Below, piece by piece: positions 18,501-27,848 of a stretch of 64,000 nt of DNA. The DNA is from Bacillus sp. AFS015802 (GTDB taxonomy: Bacteria; Bacillota; Bacilli; Bacillales; Bacillaceae_B). The translations under genes and the position numbers were made by a program. Position 1 is the first letter of the stretch, and every line of letters begins with the position of its first letter. The notes beneath the pieces are model-generated. The model was given only the letters and a program-made list of their open reading frames with translations. It ran no database searches and was not told the DNA's origin. The stretch lies in assembly GCF_002561455.1 (NCBI RefSeq), contig NZ_NTUP01000066.1:62001-126000 (forward strand), written 5' to 3'.

Positions 18501-19859
18501 ATGAATACAATTAAAGTAAAGAAATCTCCCGAATTGACTGATTTATCTGTAGTTTCTTTAGGGCGATTGCAGCGGATCGATGTCAAGATGATTGCCTCAA
18601 TCGTCATCAGCTTACTGATCAGCACCCCCATATCCGCATACATAAACGGCCTCATCAAGGACTACATCGATGGCAGTTACGGTGTTTATGTCAACACGTT
18701 CATTTCATTACTTGTTACCACAACGATTATTTCATTATTTGTACGTTTTCTCATCATCAATCCCTTGAACAAAGTGGAAGGGGCGATCAAACAGGCTTCC
18801 CTTGGTGATCTGTCGGTATCCGTAAATAGTGGATCCAAAGATGAAATCGGCAGGCTTTCGCATTCCTTCGATGTGATGGTGGCTAATCTCAGCGACCTAC
18901 TTGATAAATCCAATCAAACGGTGATGAAGGTAAGTGATTATTCAACCCATTTAAACTCCATTGCCGAAGAAAATACAAGAGCGATTGATGCGATTTCTAC
19001 TTCCATCCAGGATGTAGCGGCGGGCTCTGAAGGCCAGGCAAAAAGCTCTGCCCAACTTGTGACTGCCTCCAAAGAAATAGCCGAGGGTATGGAGCAATCG
19101 GCTGCAGCCATCCAATCGGTCGCCAAAACCTCCATATCGGCAAGTGATAAAGCAGCAGAGGGGAATGAAACGGCAGAGAAGACCATCAAACAAATGCAGG
19201 ATATCCGAAAGTCAGTTGGAGAAACCTCTGAATTACTCCAGGCCCTTGACAGTAAATCGGATCAAATCGGTGAAATCGTCAAATTGATTACAAGCATAGC
19301 CGATCAGACCAATCTTCTTGCATTGAATGCCACGATTGAAGCGGCGAGGGCGGGGGAACATGGGAGAGGGTTTGCAGTAGTGGCAGAAGAAGTCCGCAAG
19401 CTTGCCGAGCAATCCGGAAATGCCGGTGTCACGATCCGCAGTATCATCCATGAAATTCAATCAGAAACGAATAAAGCCGTTGAATCGATGAATAATGGCA
19501 GAACCATTATTGAAAATGGCATCCAGATGGTAGACCGCTCAGGTGAAAGTTTCAAAGAAATCACCGGCGACATCGAGAATGTCTCACGGCAGACCCATGA
19601 AGTTTCAGCCATCATCGAACAGGTGAACGCAAGTACAACCAGCATGCTGAAGATGATTGAGCATATCGCTGTCATCGCTGATCAAACGTCGGGAAGCATC
19701 CAGACAGTCAGTGCTTCTGCAGAAGAACAATCCGCTTCCATGCAGGAAATTGCATCCAACGTCACCATGCTCAATGATATGTCCCAGGATCTTCGCACGG
19801 ATCTGAGTCGATTTAAGGTAAAAGAAAAAGTCGGAAATTCCAAGCCTCTTTTTGAGTAA
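18501..19859 (+). CDS. Methyl-accepting chemotaxis protein without a ligand domain
   Basis: A 452-residue chemoreceptor. Two membrane helices (~28-50 and ~66-90) enclose only ~15 residues, so there is no extracytoplasmic sensor domain. A HAMP domain follows (~92-145, [11 protein letters not shown]...LGDLSVSV) and a long coiled signalling domain with the hairpin tip [40 protein letters not shown] at about residues 270-310 (quoted in pieces by key residues E-A-A-R-A-G-E). It would signal through CheA/CheW; input may come from the membrane or the HAMP region. ATG at 18501 chosen because GGAG lies 5 nt upstream. Confidence 0.93.
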   Translation: MNTIKVKKSPELTDLSVVSLGRLQRIDVKMIASIVISLLISTPISAYINGLIKDYIDGSYGVYVNTFISLLVTTTIISLFVRFLIINPLNKVEGAIKQASLGDLSVSVNSGSKDEIGRLSHSFDVMVANLSDLLDKSNQTVMKVSDYSTHLNSIAEENTRAIDAISTSIQDVAAGSEGQAKSSAQLVTASKEIAEGMEQSAAAIQSVAKTSISASDKAAEGNETAEKTIKQMQDIRKSVGETSELLQALDSKSDQIGEIVKLITSIADQTNLLALNATIEAARAGEHGRGFAVVAEEVRKLAEQSGNAGVTIRSIIHEIQSETNKAVESMNNGRTIIENGIQMVDRSGESFKEITGDIENVSRQTHEVSAIIEQVNASTTSMLKMIEHIAVIADQTSGSIQTVSASAEEQSASMQEIASNVTMLNDMSQDLRTDLSRFKVKEKVGNSKPLFE

Positions 19860-19901
19860 GGGAATGTGGCAATAGGCCAAAGAATGTTTCAATAAATGAG
19901 T

Positions 19902-19937
19902 GTACGCCAAGGGATCAATTCCTTTGGCGTATTTTTT
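19902..19937 (+). terminator. Terminator of the chemoreceptor gene
   Basis: TACGCCAAGG pairs with CCTTTGGCGTA around GATCAATT, followed by TTTTTT. Confidence 0.9.
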
Positions 19938-19940
19938 AAA

Positions 19941-19966
19941 AACGGGTCAAGAGACCTGTTCCCCAG
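19941..19966. repeat. Dispersed palindromic repeat (ACCTGTCCC type, degenerate)
   Basis: ACGGGTCAAGAGACCTGTTC followed by CCCAG, a diverged copy of the GGGCCAAGGGACCTGTCCC unit. Confidence 0.6.
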
Positions 19967-19973
19967 TTTCGTT

Positions 19974-19997
19974 TTTTTGTTGTAAATGCAACAAAAA
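19974..19997. promoter_or_regulatory. Inverted repeat, probable MarR operator
   Basis: TTTTTGTTG and CAACAAAAA are exact inverted repeats separated by 6 bp, ending 65 bp upstream of the MarR-family start. The TTG-N-CAA type symmetry suits this family; binding is inferred. Confidence 0.6.
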
Positions 19998-20062
19998 TGA
20001 AGTATATTGAATCTATACTTATATGATTGCATCTACGTTATAGGACGTATTGGAGGTTAGGA

Positions 20063-21050
<988 letters not shown>

Positions 21051-21063
21051 AAGGTGGATCACA

Positions 21064-21672
21064 ATGTATATTCCCAAAGACTTTACTATCACCGATGAAT
21101 CGGTTGCGTACGGGGTCATCAAAGATCACAGCTTTGCGACTCTATTTTCTCAACACGCTGGAAAGCCGGTTGCCACGCACTTACCGCTACTGTTAAACAA
21201 AGAAAATACGTATTTATACGGACACTTTGCACGTCCCAATCCTCAGTGGAAAGAGATCGAACAGCAAACCGTCCTGGCTGTTTTCCACGGTCCTCATTGT
21301 TATATCTCCCCGTCCTGGTATGAGACGAACCAAACCGTCCCGACCTGGAACTACGTATCCGTCCATGTGTACGGGGAAGTCGAGCTGATAAGGGACGATG
21401 ATGAGCTCATTGATTCTCTGCACGAATTGGTATCAACATTCGAAGCTCCTGACAGTTCCTACAGTCTCGGGGATCTTGAACCTGGGCTGCTTGCCGGTAT
21501 GAGCAAGGGAGTACAAGGATTCAAAATCAAGATCAATCAGATCGAAGGAAAAGCGAAGCTAAGTCAAAACCATTCAATTGAGAGACAAGAGCGGGTGATC
21601 CGGTCCCTTGAACAACGACCAACCACCGATGAGCAGCAGATCGCCTCTTGGATGAAACGGAATGTGAAGTAG
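21064..21672 (+). CDS. paiB: PaiB, FMN-binding negative regulator
   Basis: A 202-residue PaiB-family protein with the flavin-reductase-like split-barrel fold: [21 protein letters not shown] near the N-terminus, [29 protein letters not shown] and [17 protein letters not shown] are all typical. In B. subtilis it represses protease and sporulation genes when overexpressed; how is not settled. AAAGGTGG precedes the start, 13 nt after paiA. A palindromic repeat closes the unit. Confidence 0.9.
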   Translation: MYIPKDFTITDESVAYGVIKDHSFATLFSQHAGKPVATHLPLLLNKENTYLYGHFARPNPQWKEIEQQTVLAVFHGPHCYISPSWYETNQTVPTWNYVSVHVYGEVELIRDDDELIDSLHELVSTFEAPDSSYSLGDLEPGLLAGMSKGVQGFKIKINQIEGKAKLSQNHSIERQERVIRSLEQRPTTDEQQIASWMKRNVK

Positions 21673-21700
21673 TGGGCCAAGGGACCTGTCCCTCTGGCTC
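21673..21700. repeat. Dispersed palindromic repeat (ACCTGTCCC type)
   Basis: GTGGGCCAAGGGACCTGTCC begins at the paiB stop codon and ends in CTCTGGCTC. It may double as a weak terminator. Confidence 0.8.
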
Positions 21701-21863
21701 GGAACCGCGAAGAATAGAACGTTGATCTGGAAAAAAGGGATGGAACTGCCGGATGCGAGTGACGAAGCTAAAGAGAGTTTTGGATTTTAATAGAAGGAAT
21801 GATTCCCGCAGAGATAGAATTTCTAAAGGAGAATAAAATGCTTCAGAAATGGGAGGAAACCTT

Positions 21864-22274
21864 ATGAATCAAAACATCACATTCATCCGCTCCAACCAAT
21901 TAGCCGAAGTCGATTACGCCTACGCTTCACGAATCCCTTCAGATTGGGATCTCCTGTTCTTGGCGGGGGCTTGTCCACTTAATGAAGAGGGAAAAGTGCC
22001 CTACGTCAATGACTATGCACGACAGGCAAAGCTGTGTGTAGAGAACATGAAGGCCGTGCTGAACGAAAGCGGCGCTTCCCTGGAGGACGTCGCATACACA
22101 CGGGTGCTTGTGGCGTCGCATCATCAGGCGGACCTGGTGACCGCGTGGGAAGCGATCAGAGAAGAGTTCGGCGATCATGATGTGCCGAGTACATTGTCTG
22201 GAGTGACGGTCCTTGGATATACAAATCAATTGGTTGAGATTGAAGCGGTCGCGGCAGTGGAAAAAAGGATGTAA
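21864..22274 (+). CDS. RidA-family (YjgF/UK114) protein
   Basis: A 136-residue protein of the trimeric RidA/YjgF superfamily, whose best known members hydrolyse reactive enamine/imine intermediates. Typical pieces are LLFLAGACPLNEEGKV, a long helix ending in VENMKAVLNESGASLEDV, TRVLVAS and the C-terminal VLGYTNQLVEIEAVAAV. The conserved Arg of canonical RidA (usually in RVEIE..A) is not visible at the C-terminal strand, which reads QLVEIEA, so it may belong to a divergent RidA-like subgroup. Start at 21864, behind GGGAGG. Isolated gene with its own terminator. Confidence 0.85.
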   Translation: MNQNITFIRSNQLAEVDYAYASRIPSDWDLLFLAGACPLNEEGKVPYVNDYARQAKLCVENMKAVLNESGASLEDVAYTRVLVASHHQADLVTAWEAIREEFGDHDVPSTLSGVTVLGYTNQLVEIEAVAAVEKRM

Positions 22275-22292
22275 ATAGGAAATGGATTGAAA

Positions 22293-22338
22293 GAAGTCAG
22301 GTGGACCGAATGAGTCCACCTGGCTTCTTTCTTTTTTT
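22293..22338 (+). terminator. Terminator of the RidA-like gene
   Basis: CAGGTGGAC pairs with GTCCACCTG around CGAATGA, with outer GAAG/CTTC pairing, followed by a T-rich tract. Confidence 0.93.
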
Positions 22339-22506
22339 TAACAATTCTGTCACAATACCTAAATTCATTTCAAAATAAAGGAAATAATCCTATACATTAC
22401 CCGAAGAATCCCTTACATTTTAAGTAATCAACTTAAAAGGATAAAATTGGTATATTTCAAAGGAAGACCATCGGATATTAAGCCATGCACATTAAGGAGG
22501 GTTACC

Positions 22507-23262
22507 CTGGACACTCAATTGATCATCTCACTCGTCATCCTGATTGTTCTGGCCGATATCGGCGCCATTATCCTGTTTATAAAATATAGAAGGGGGCATA
22601 TGGACAAGAATCCGTTTCTCATCCTCCTTCAGAAAGAAGCGACCATCTTTTATTATGCCTTGTTCAGATGGAAGGTGAATCCCAAGGAAGGAACCTATGC
22701 CTATCATAAAGGCTCCAACTACTTCTGGCTCTTCATCGCGCTTCTTCATGAACAGGTCATCGAAGCGTTCGCCTTTCATTACTATTTAAAGGACGTGGAC
22801 CCGCTCCGGGCGGACATCCTTGTCGTCCTGCATGTTTACAGCATCCTTTATATGCTCGGGGACTATAATCTTGTCCGCAACTCACCCATTCAATTTAAAG
22901 GAGACCAAGTCCTGATGAAAGTCGGCGTGAGAAGGTCACTACTTTTCCGCACTGAGGATGTGGCAGCCATCCAGCCGGCAAGGACGCAGTATGCCAAAAG
23001 CGGCGGTATCATCCATGAGAAACAGGTATTTCATGTGGCCATGCTTCCGAGGGTGTTCACCCGCGTCTTCGGGATGATCGATGAGTTGCGGTATGAAATC
23101 ATCTTCAAGGAACCGATTGAGGCGAGGGGGTATTTCGGGCAGAAGAAAGTGGTGGAGAAAGCGTTGATTTACATGGAGGATGCGGAACCGTTCATCCAGG
23201 ATCTTCGGGAAAAGGTTTTGGGGGAGGATGAGACGTTAGATGATGCTGTAATCGTTACATAA
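22507..23262 (+). CDS. Membrane protein of unknown function, possible CTG start
   Basis: A ~251-residue protein with four or so membrane segments in its first half (~5-25, 60-90 region, 100-125) and a soluble C-terminal half with beta-strand pattern (VGVRRSLLFRTEDVAAIQPA...). Similar bacillus proteins are sometimes labelled beta-carotene monooxygenase without support. A perfect AAGGAGG at 22494-22500 lies 6 nt before an in-frame CTG at 22507, so CTG may start translation; the other option, TTG at 22447, has only AAAAGG. The frame downstream is certain. No operon partner. Confidence 0.75.
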   Translation: MDTQLIISLVILIVLADIGAIILFIKYRRGHMDKNPFLILLQKEATIFYYALFRWKVNPKEGTYAYHKGSNYFWLFIALLHEQVIEAFAFHYYLKDVDPLRADILVVLHVYSILYMLGDYNLVRNSPIQFKGDQVLMKVGVRRSLLFRTEDVAAIQPARTQYAKSGGIIHEKQVFHVAMLPRVFTRVFGMIDELRYEIIFKEPIEARGYFGQKKVVEKALIYMEDAEPFIQDLREKVLGEDETLDDAVIVT

Positions 23263-23263
23263 T

Positions 23264-23327
23264 GGAGCCATGGGGACAGGCCCCACGGCTCTTTTTGAGA
23301 TTTCCGTGGCAAGGTGCCTGTCCCCAT
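23264..23327. repeat. Pair of opposed palindromic repeats, first acting as terminator
   Basis: GAGCCATGGGGACAGGCCCC then ACGGCTCTTTTT (23266-23295) forms a hairpin with T-tract; an inverted copy GGCAAGGTGCCTGTCCCC lies at 23309-23326. Confidence 0.75.
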
Positions 23328-23392
23328 CAATTGCAGGAGATGAATATCTACATTATTTTCCCCGGCTAACGCCCTCCTGGGTTGTTGTCCTC

Positions 23393-23419
23393 ACACGTGA
23401 CGGCTATTTACATATACTG
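23393..23419 (+). promoter_or_regulatory. Possible sigma-K-like promoter of the collagen-like gene
   Basis: AC, a 16-bp spacer, then CATATACTG resembles the mother-cell consensus AC-N16/17-CATANNNTA with one mismatch. It lies 59 bp before the start. Offered only because exosporium collagen-like genes are often expressed late in the mother cell. Confidence 0.35.
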
Positions 23420-23477
23420 TTATAGGTAAAAATAAGCATCATCTCTACAAAGGATGCATTATGAATAAGGAAAGTCG

Positions 23478-24170
23478 GTGAGTCGAATGTCTTTTGAGAA
23501 TGAGATGGGAAAGTGCAGGAAGATTAGAAAGAAGGATCGTGAGGACAAGGAGTGTAAAGAGAAGAAATCAGAATGTTGTAAGCGCGGTCCGAGGGGGAGA
23601 AAAGGTCCACCGGGTCCACGGGGTCCAGAAGGCCCGCAGGGTCCACAGGGTCCACAGGGTCCACAAGGTCCGCAGGGTCCTCCGGGGCCATCGGCGGATA
23701 CGGACTGTGATTGTTGTACCGAGACCATGAAAGAACTGATTGCCTTACTCATCATGGACGAAGAGAATGCAGTGGATATCCTGACGCAGGATGACAATAT
23801 TTCCAATGTGAATCTCGATATGATCGTAAAGGATTACATTGTCCGGTATGACGAAACGAACTATGTACCAATCTGCCAAATCGTGGCGATTCAAGTCAGA
23901 ACCGAACTGCCGGATCTGAGCAGTCTGCCGGAACCGGAGGAGAGTACAGGCAGCTGTGCCTGCTGTGAAGACCCGGTCACGTCGTTCTTTTTGGATTTTG
24001 AGGGAACGGACACGGATTTCACTGTCAGAACCGTGGGTAATCAATTACAGAGCTTTACCAATGCCACGGTAGAGGATGTGTTTGAAGGATTGATTCTGTT
24101 TGAACGGCCAGGAGAAGGGACACCGCCAACGTTCATATCCTCCTGTTACATCGACGGTTTTTCCATGTAA
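23478..24170 (+). CDS. Collagen-like spore-surface-type protein
   Basis: A 230-residue protein. A basic, Cys-containing N-terminus ([19 protein letters not shown]) leads to 12 consecutive G-X-Y triplets at residues ~37-72, five of them GPQ, then a Cys-rich stretch (DCDCCTET) and an acidic C-terminal domain of ~155 residues with a CACCEDP motif. No signal peptide or LPXTG anchor is seen, as in spore-surface (BclA/exosporium-like) proteins made inside the mother cell. The GTG at 23478 has AAGG 7 nt upstream; the ATG at 23487 is the alternative. The triplet region at DNA level is a tandem GGTCCACAG-like array, prone to length change. Spore location is inferred. Confidence 0.8.
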   Translation: MSRMSFENEMGKCRKIRKKDREDKECKEKKSECCKRGPRGRKGPPGPRGPEGPQGPQGPQGPQGPQGPPGPSADTDCDCCTETMKELIALLIMDEENAVDILTQDDNISNVNLDMIVKDYIVRYDETNYVPICQIVAIQVRTELPDLSSLPEPEESTGSCACCEDPVTSFFLDFEGTDTDFTVRTVGNQLQSFTNATVEDVFEGLILFERPGEGTPPTFISSCYIDGFSM

Positions 24171-24183
24171 GAGACATCATAGA

Positions 24184-24218
24184 AGAACCACGGAACTAGG
24201 ACCCGTGGTTCTTTTTTT
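24184..24218 (+). terminator. Terminator of the collagen-like gene
   Basis: AGAACCACGG pairs with CCGTGGTTCT around AACTAGGAC, followed by TTTTTT. Confidence 0.92.
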
Positions 24219-24314
24219 GGTGAGAGAGTGGCTGCCTAATTGAATGAAGACAGACACAACCCTCATCTTCTATAGGTGAAACGGGATTAAAAACAATGCT
24301 GATCCCCCTACATA

Positions 24315-24812
24315 TTAACTCTTTTGTGCATTCATCGCTTCCATTTCTTCCTTGCTTGGTCCATAAACGCCAGGAACCTTCAAATCAGCTTGTCTCATCA
24401 GGACCGTCAGCTGTCCACGGTGATGGGCCTGATGCTGAATCAATAGGCGGAATACGGCTTGAACCGGCATTTCCATTCCAAAGAGATTCACCATTTCATT
24501 CATTTTCTCATCGGACACCTGCTCGGAAACGGCTTCTACGAGGCGGTCGCTGACAAGCTTATACGTTTCACTGATTTCTGCAGCGGAAGTAGGTGCTTCT
24601 TTGCGGAGGTCCGGCACTTCGAATGTGATGCCAACCTGAGCGGGGAAGTAGTATGTAGCTCCCGTGATGTGCCAGGCAACGCTACCGATGCTGTAAAGGT
24701 CTGGTGCGACTTCTTGTTTCAGTGACGCGTCCGTCAGTGCGTCCATTACCTTTTGAGTGACGGCCGCTTCCTGTTTCCATTCTTGTAAGAAATCGTTTTT
24801 GGATGTGAACAT
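24315..24812 (-). CDS. DinB-family protein
   Basis: A 165-residue four-helix-bundle protein of the DinB/YfiT metalloenzyme superfamily. The metal-binding His residues appear in SVAWHITGATYY and in the C-terminal helix IQHQAHHRGQL. Members use a divalent metal and thiol cofactors such as bacillithiol for S-transfer. ATG at 24812 is preferred because AAGGAGG lies directly before; the ATG two codons upstream is too close to it. Substrate unknown; isolated gene. Confidence 0.85.
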   Translation of the reverse strand: MFTSKNDFLQEWKQEAAVTQKVMDALTDASLKQEVAPDLYSIGSVAWHITGATYYFPAQVGITFEVPDLRKEAPTSAAEISETYKLVSDRLVEAVSEQVSDEKMNEMVNLFGMEMPVQAVFRLLIQHQAHHRGQLTVLMRQADLKVPGVYGPSKEEMEAMNAQKS

Positions 24813-24987
24813 GGTCATTCCTCCTTGAATTTTAAAAAATGAACGTTCCTTGTTATTGTATCATGTTGGACTCATTTAGTAGTTTGAAATGCTGTGAGAT
24901 TAGGGACTGGAAACCTATCAAATCATGCGCTGGATAAAGTATGATGGAATGGTAGTCATGATTGGTAAGAGAATAGGGGGAGAGAGC

Positions 24988-25512
24988 ATGAACTTTGAAC
25001 TAGATGAAGGAATTGAGTTGCTGGAACGAACCCCGGTCACGCTTACACATTTTCTAACCGGCTTGTCCAAAGGTTGGCTGGAATGCACTGAAGGCAATGG
25101 GACCTGGAATGCGATCCAAGTCGTCGATCATCTCATCGAAGGGGAAAAGCATAATTGGATCCCACGATTAAAGATGATTCTTCAAGAGGGGGAAAGTAGG
25201 GTATTTCCTGTATTTGATCGGCATTCACACCTGGAAGGAAACGATTCAGGAGGTTTGGAAGAAAAGCTAAAGGAATTTGCTGCGCTTCGATCTGGGAATA
25301 TTGATGAATTAAAAGAGTTGTTGGTGCATCATGAAAACGCCCTTGGTCGAACGGGAATGCACCCTGCTTTCGGAAAAGTGACGGCCAGGGAGCTCATTTC
25401 TACTTGGGTTGTTCATGATATGACCCATTTGTCCCAAATTGTGCGGGTGTTCTCGAAACGATATGGAGAAGATGTTGGGCCATGGAAGGAGTATTTGGGG
25501 GTATTGAAGTAG
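24988..25512 (+). CDS. DinB-superfamily protein
   Basis: A 174-residue protein with DinB-like helices: WNAIQVVDHLIEGEKHNWIPRL gives the first His, and RELISTWVVHDMTHLSQIVRVFSKRY the C-terminal His pair, the ligand pattern of the family. Unlike the protein at 24315 it belongs to a different subgroup (DUF664/DinB_2-like). Start at 24988 behind GGGGGAGAG; the longer reading from 24925 lacks a ribosome site. Two unrelated DinB paralogues thus lie back to back on opposite strands. Function unknown. Confidence 0.8.
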   Translation: MNFELDEGIELLERTPVTLTHFLTGLSKGWLECTEGNGTWNAIQVVDHLIEGEKHNWIPRLKMILQEGESRVFPVFDRHSHLEGNDSGGLEEKLKEFAALRSGNIDELKELLVHHENALGRTGMHPAFGKVTARELISTWVVHDMTHLSQIVRVFSKRYGEDVGPWKEYLGVLK

Positions 25513-25545
25513 AAGCAGGGGGACGGTTCTCTTGCTTCTTTTTTT
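25512..25545. repeat. Dispersed palindromic repeat (GGGGACGGTTC type), terminator-like
   Basis: GAAGCAGGGGGACGGTTCTC then TTGCTTC and a T-tract; directly follows the DinB-like stop codon. Confidence 0.85.
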
Positions 25546-25644
25546 GTGTGGTACTGTGAACCCCCCCAGTTAAAAGAAGGAATTTCCAACTGGGGTGAAG
25601 AATAGGGTAAGTGATGGATAAGAAAGGGTTAAGCAGGTGAGGAA

Positions 25645-26214
25645 ATGATACATTATTCTGGTACACCAACGTTAGAAACGGATCGATTAGTACTGAGGAA
25701 GCTGGAACTTTCAGATGCTCCAAGTGTCTTTGACCATTGGCTTTCCGATGATCGCGTAATGGATAATCTCATTAAGGGAGCACACAAGTCTGTAGAGGAA
25801 ACCATTAAGAGGGTATCGGAAATCGTTAGTCAGTATGATACGAAAGAGTTCTGTTATTGGGGAATCGAACTGAAATCAAGTGGTGATCTGATAGGAGCGA
25901 TTGATTTTTTTCACTTTGATCCAATGACGGAGAATTGTGAAGTGGGTTATACAATCGGTTATGATTGGTGGAACAAGGGGTTTGGAACCGAGGCATTGAG
26001 TGCCGTAATAGAATTTGGCTTTAGAACGATGAACATTCACAAAATATCAGCTGCCCATAATACGGATAATCCAGCCTCGGGGAAGATTATGCGTAAAGTG
26101 GGGATGGAACAAGAAGGGACGATTAAACATATGATCCGCAATGCCAAGAATCAGTATAAGGACTGTGCGGTCTATGGGCTTCTTCAGGAGGATTATCTTA
26201 AAGAGGTAAAGTGA
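25645..26214 (+). CDS. GNAT N-acetyltransferase, RimJ/RimL type
   Basis: A 189-residue acetyltransferase. The N-terminus TLETDRLVLRKLELSDA is the standard RimJ/RimL opening; VGYTIGYDWWNKGFGTEALSAVIEFGF contains the acetyl-CoA loop (W-x-x-G-x-G/A-T-E-A), and NPASGKIMRKVGMEQEG the C-terminal motif. Such enzymes acetylate ribosomal protein N-termini, amino acids or antibiotics; the target is not deducible. Followed by a terminator-like repeat. Confidence 0.9.
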   Translation: MIHYSGTPTLETDRLVLRKLELSDAPSVFDHWLSDDRVMDNLIKGAHKSVEETIKRVSEIVSQYDTKEFCYWGIELKSSGDLIGAIDFFHFDPMTENCEVGYTIGYDWWNKGFGTEALSAVIEFGFRTMNIHKISAAHNTDNPASGKIMRKVGMEQEGTIKHMIRNAKNQYKDCAVYGLLQEDYLKEVK

Positions 26215-26216
26215 AA

Positions 26217-26250
26217 AGAAGTAAGGGGACGGTTCCCTTGCTCCTTTTTT
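26217..26250. repeat. Dispersed palindromic repeat (GGGGACGGTTC type)
   Basis: AGAAGTAAGGGGACGGTTCC then CTTGCTCCTTTTTT, immediately after the acetyltransferase stop. Confidence 0.85.
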
Positions 26251-26288
26251 CATGGGAAATGAAAATAAGGAATAGGTACCCGTGCACC

Positions 26289-26885
26289 TTACTTCAACTT
26301 CAGTTCAATCTCATACTCCTTCATCTCACTCTCAAAATCATCCTCCGCTCCCTGATGCCCTGAAAACTCCATCTTGATCCACTCGATATCTTCCGCGTGG
26401 CCTCGTTTAAGGTACCAGATGATATTCCCTTCTTTGATGACACCTTTATCAATCTCGCCCCCGATGTTGTCAGACACCCACATATCGGGCATGTCGATTT
26501 GTTCCCCGGTGCTTGTGACAAGGACGGCCTGGTCCGGATAGAAGGTGAACTTGCCTTCGGTGGTATTCTCCATTTTGAACTTCACGCCGACGGCAGACGC
26601 CTTGGCATTTTCATCTTCCATGGTAGGCGCTTTATCGCTCACGACCACCTTCTGGATTTCCATCTGTAAGCCGTTGTAATCGTCTGACCATGGTGCGTCA
26701 TTGTAGTATGTCCAAATATCTTTTTCCTCTGCCTTTTTTTCTGCCTTCTCTTCGGACGCACCCGTCGTCTTCGCCTCAGCCTTTTGAGTGTCATTCTGAT
26801 CCAACTCTTCCACAGCCGCATCCCCGCCACAACCTGCAAGCATCAAGACCAGTGCACCAATTAATAGAAAGCTCATCTTTTTCAT
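26289..26885 (-). CDS. Lipoprotein of unknown function
   Basis: A 198-residue protein with a lipoprotein signal peptide (basic MKKM, hydrophobic core, LMLAGC; Cys ~19), then a Lys/Glu/Ala-rich linker (~25-55) and a beta-rich domain starting DIWTYYNDAPWSDDYNGLQMEIQKVVV. The domain resembles DUF4352-type immunoglobulin-like modules found on bacillus lipoproteins, a tentative call. GAGGAGGAATGATTA precedes the start. Surface-exposed on the outer face of the membrane. Single gene. Confidence 0.75.
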   Translation of the reverse strand: MKKMSFLLIGALVLMLAGCGGDAAVEELDQNDTQKAEAKTTGASEEKAEKKAEEKDIWTYYNDAPWSDDYNGLQMEIQKVVVSDKAPTMEDENAKASAVGVKFKMENTTEGKFTFYPDQAVLVTSTGEQIDMPDMWVSDNIGGEIDKGVIKEGNIIWYLKRGHAEDIEWIKMEFSGHQGAEDDFESEMKEYEIELKLK

Positions 26886-27076
26886 TAATCATTCCTCCTC
26901 ATAAGTTAGAAATGTAAAACATTTCCTAGTGATTTCATTGTAAAGGGTGACCTTGATGAATTTTTGGCAAGGGGAAGGTTCTGTTTTAAAAATGAGGAAA
27001 ATATGTAAAAATTGGTTAAAGGGGCTAGACGATAAGCAAGTACACGCATATTTCCAAGAATGGAAGGAGTCATTTT

Positions 27077-27487
27077 ATGAAATACATAGCATCCCTCATG
27101 ATTGTGATTCTGGTATTGATTGCTTCTGGATGTCAAAGTGAAAGAGATGAACAGAATTATTTAAGTGGTGAATCCTCTTCTTGGAAATCCACGATTCAGG
27201 TCACGTTTACTCACTCAGGCAAACATGAGAAATATTATATTGGAGGGAATCTATCATTCAAGAAAGACTATACCCCTTCAACCGTCAAATACTACTTAAC
27301 GTATCCCAATGGTGAGGGAAGTGGAACGGCAAGGGGAAAGGAAATTAAGATCCCACAAGGCGGGGGGACCAGGGGGTATATGAACACTAGTATCGAAAGC
27401 TTTTTGAAGGATATTACGTTAATGATTGAGTGGGAGAATGAAGAGGGGGATCAATTAAAAGAAGAAGTTCCTTTGGATAAAAAATAA
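27077..27487 (+). CDS. Small lipoprotein of unknown function
   Basis: A 136-residue protein with a lipoprotein signal peptide ending LIASGC (Cys ~19) and a mature domain of ~115 residues with beta-strand pattern (IQVTFTHSGKHEKYYIGGNLSF; TVKYYLTYPN; ITLMIEWENEE). AAGGAG precedes the ATG. No family recognised. It is separated from the lipoprotein at 26289 by 190 bp and diverges from it. Confidence 0.7.
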   Translation: MKYIASLMIVILVLIASGCQSERDEQNYLSGESSSWKSTIQVTFTHSGKHEKYYIGGNLSFKKDYTPSTVKYYLTYPNGEGSGTARGKEIKIPQGGGTRGYMNTSIESFLKDITLMIEWENEEGDQLKEEVPLDKK

Positions 27488-27550
27488 TGAAGCTTCTCTT
27501 TTGCATGAGCAGAACCCGATCCCCTGCTTCGTCCCTGTGCTTCCCTGTCC
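27486..27550. repeat. Degenerate dispersed repeats in gene-free stretch 27488-27848
   Basis: GAGCAGAACCCGATCCCCTG and GTCCCTGTGCTTCCCTGTCC are worn copies of the GGGGACGGTTC family in inverted orientation. The 361-bp gap also holds the 210-bp palindrome block and another copy at 27794; no gene is seen. Confidence 0.55.
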
Positions 27551-27552
27551 CT

Positions 27553-27762
27553 AAATAAGCGGAGTTTTTCCGGTTACATTCAGTATGGAACTTGTTTTGG
27601 GATTACATAAGCGGAAAATTTCCGCTTACGGATAGAAAAACCAACTATTTTTGTGTTTTTAGATGAAATAGGCGGAATCATTCCGTCTATTTCAGTCTTT
27701 TTTAATAATAATTATGAATTAAGCGGAATTTTTCCGTCTATTCTGATTATCAGCTCTGGTGC
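27553..27762. repeat. 210-bp repeat with four AAGCGGA palindromes, copy 2
   Basis: Palindromes at 27556-27578, 27607-27629, 27667-27692 and 27719-27742 match those of the 6367-6571 block in order, spacing and variant form (third unit is TAGGCGGA...TCCGTCTA in both). Spacers are also conserved (TGGAACTTGTTTTGG; TATCAGCTCTGGTGC). Confidence 0.85.
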
Positions 27763-27793
27763 CTCCCAACCGATATGTCATGAACCTAGATGA

Positions 27794-27825
27794 GAGGAGC
27801 AAGGGGACGATTTCCTGCTTCTTTG
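27794..27825. repeat. Dispersed palindromic repeat (GGGGACGGTTC type)
   Basis: GAGGAGCAAGGGGACGATTT then CCTGCTTCTTT; on the minus strand no T-tract, so it is not an evident terminator for the MerR-type gene ending at 27849. Confidence 0.7.
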
Positions 27826-27848
27826 AAAATGAAGTGGAAGCTCCATCC

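Noticed and set aside
22341-22500. Leader of the 22507 gene considered as a riboswitch
   Set aside because: No conserved aptamer strands or terminator hairpin could be identified.
23600-23690. Tandem 9-bp array considered as a CRISPR or non-coding satellite
   Set aside because: The units are in frame G-X-Y codons of a collagen-like protein; there are no spacers.
26947-27141. Plus-strand frame of 64 codons in front of the small lipoprotein gene
   Set aside because: Overlaps the lipoprotein start in another frame, which has a clear signal peptide and ribosome site; the region before it shows no coding pattern I trust.
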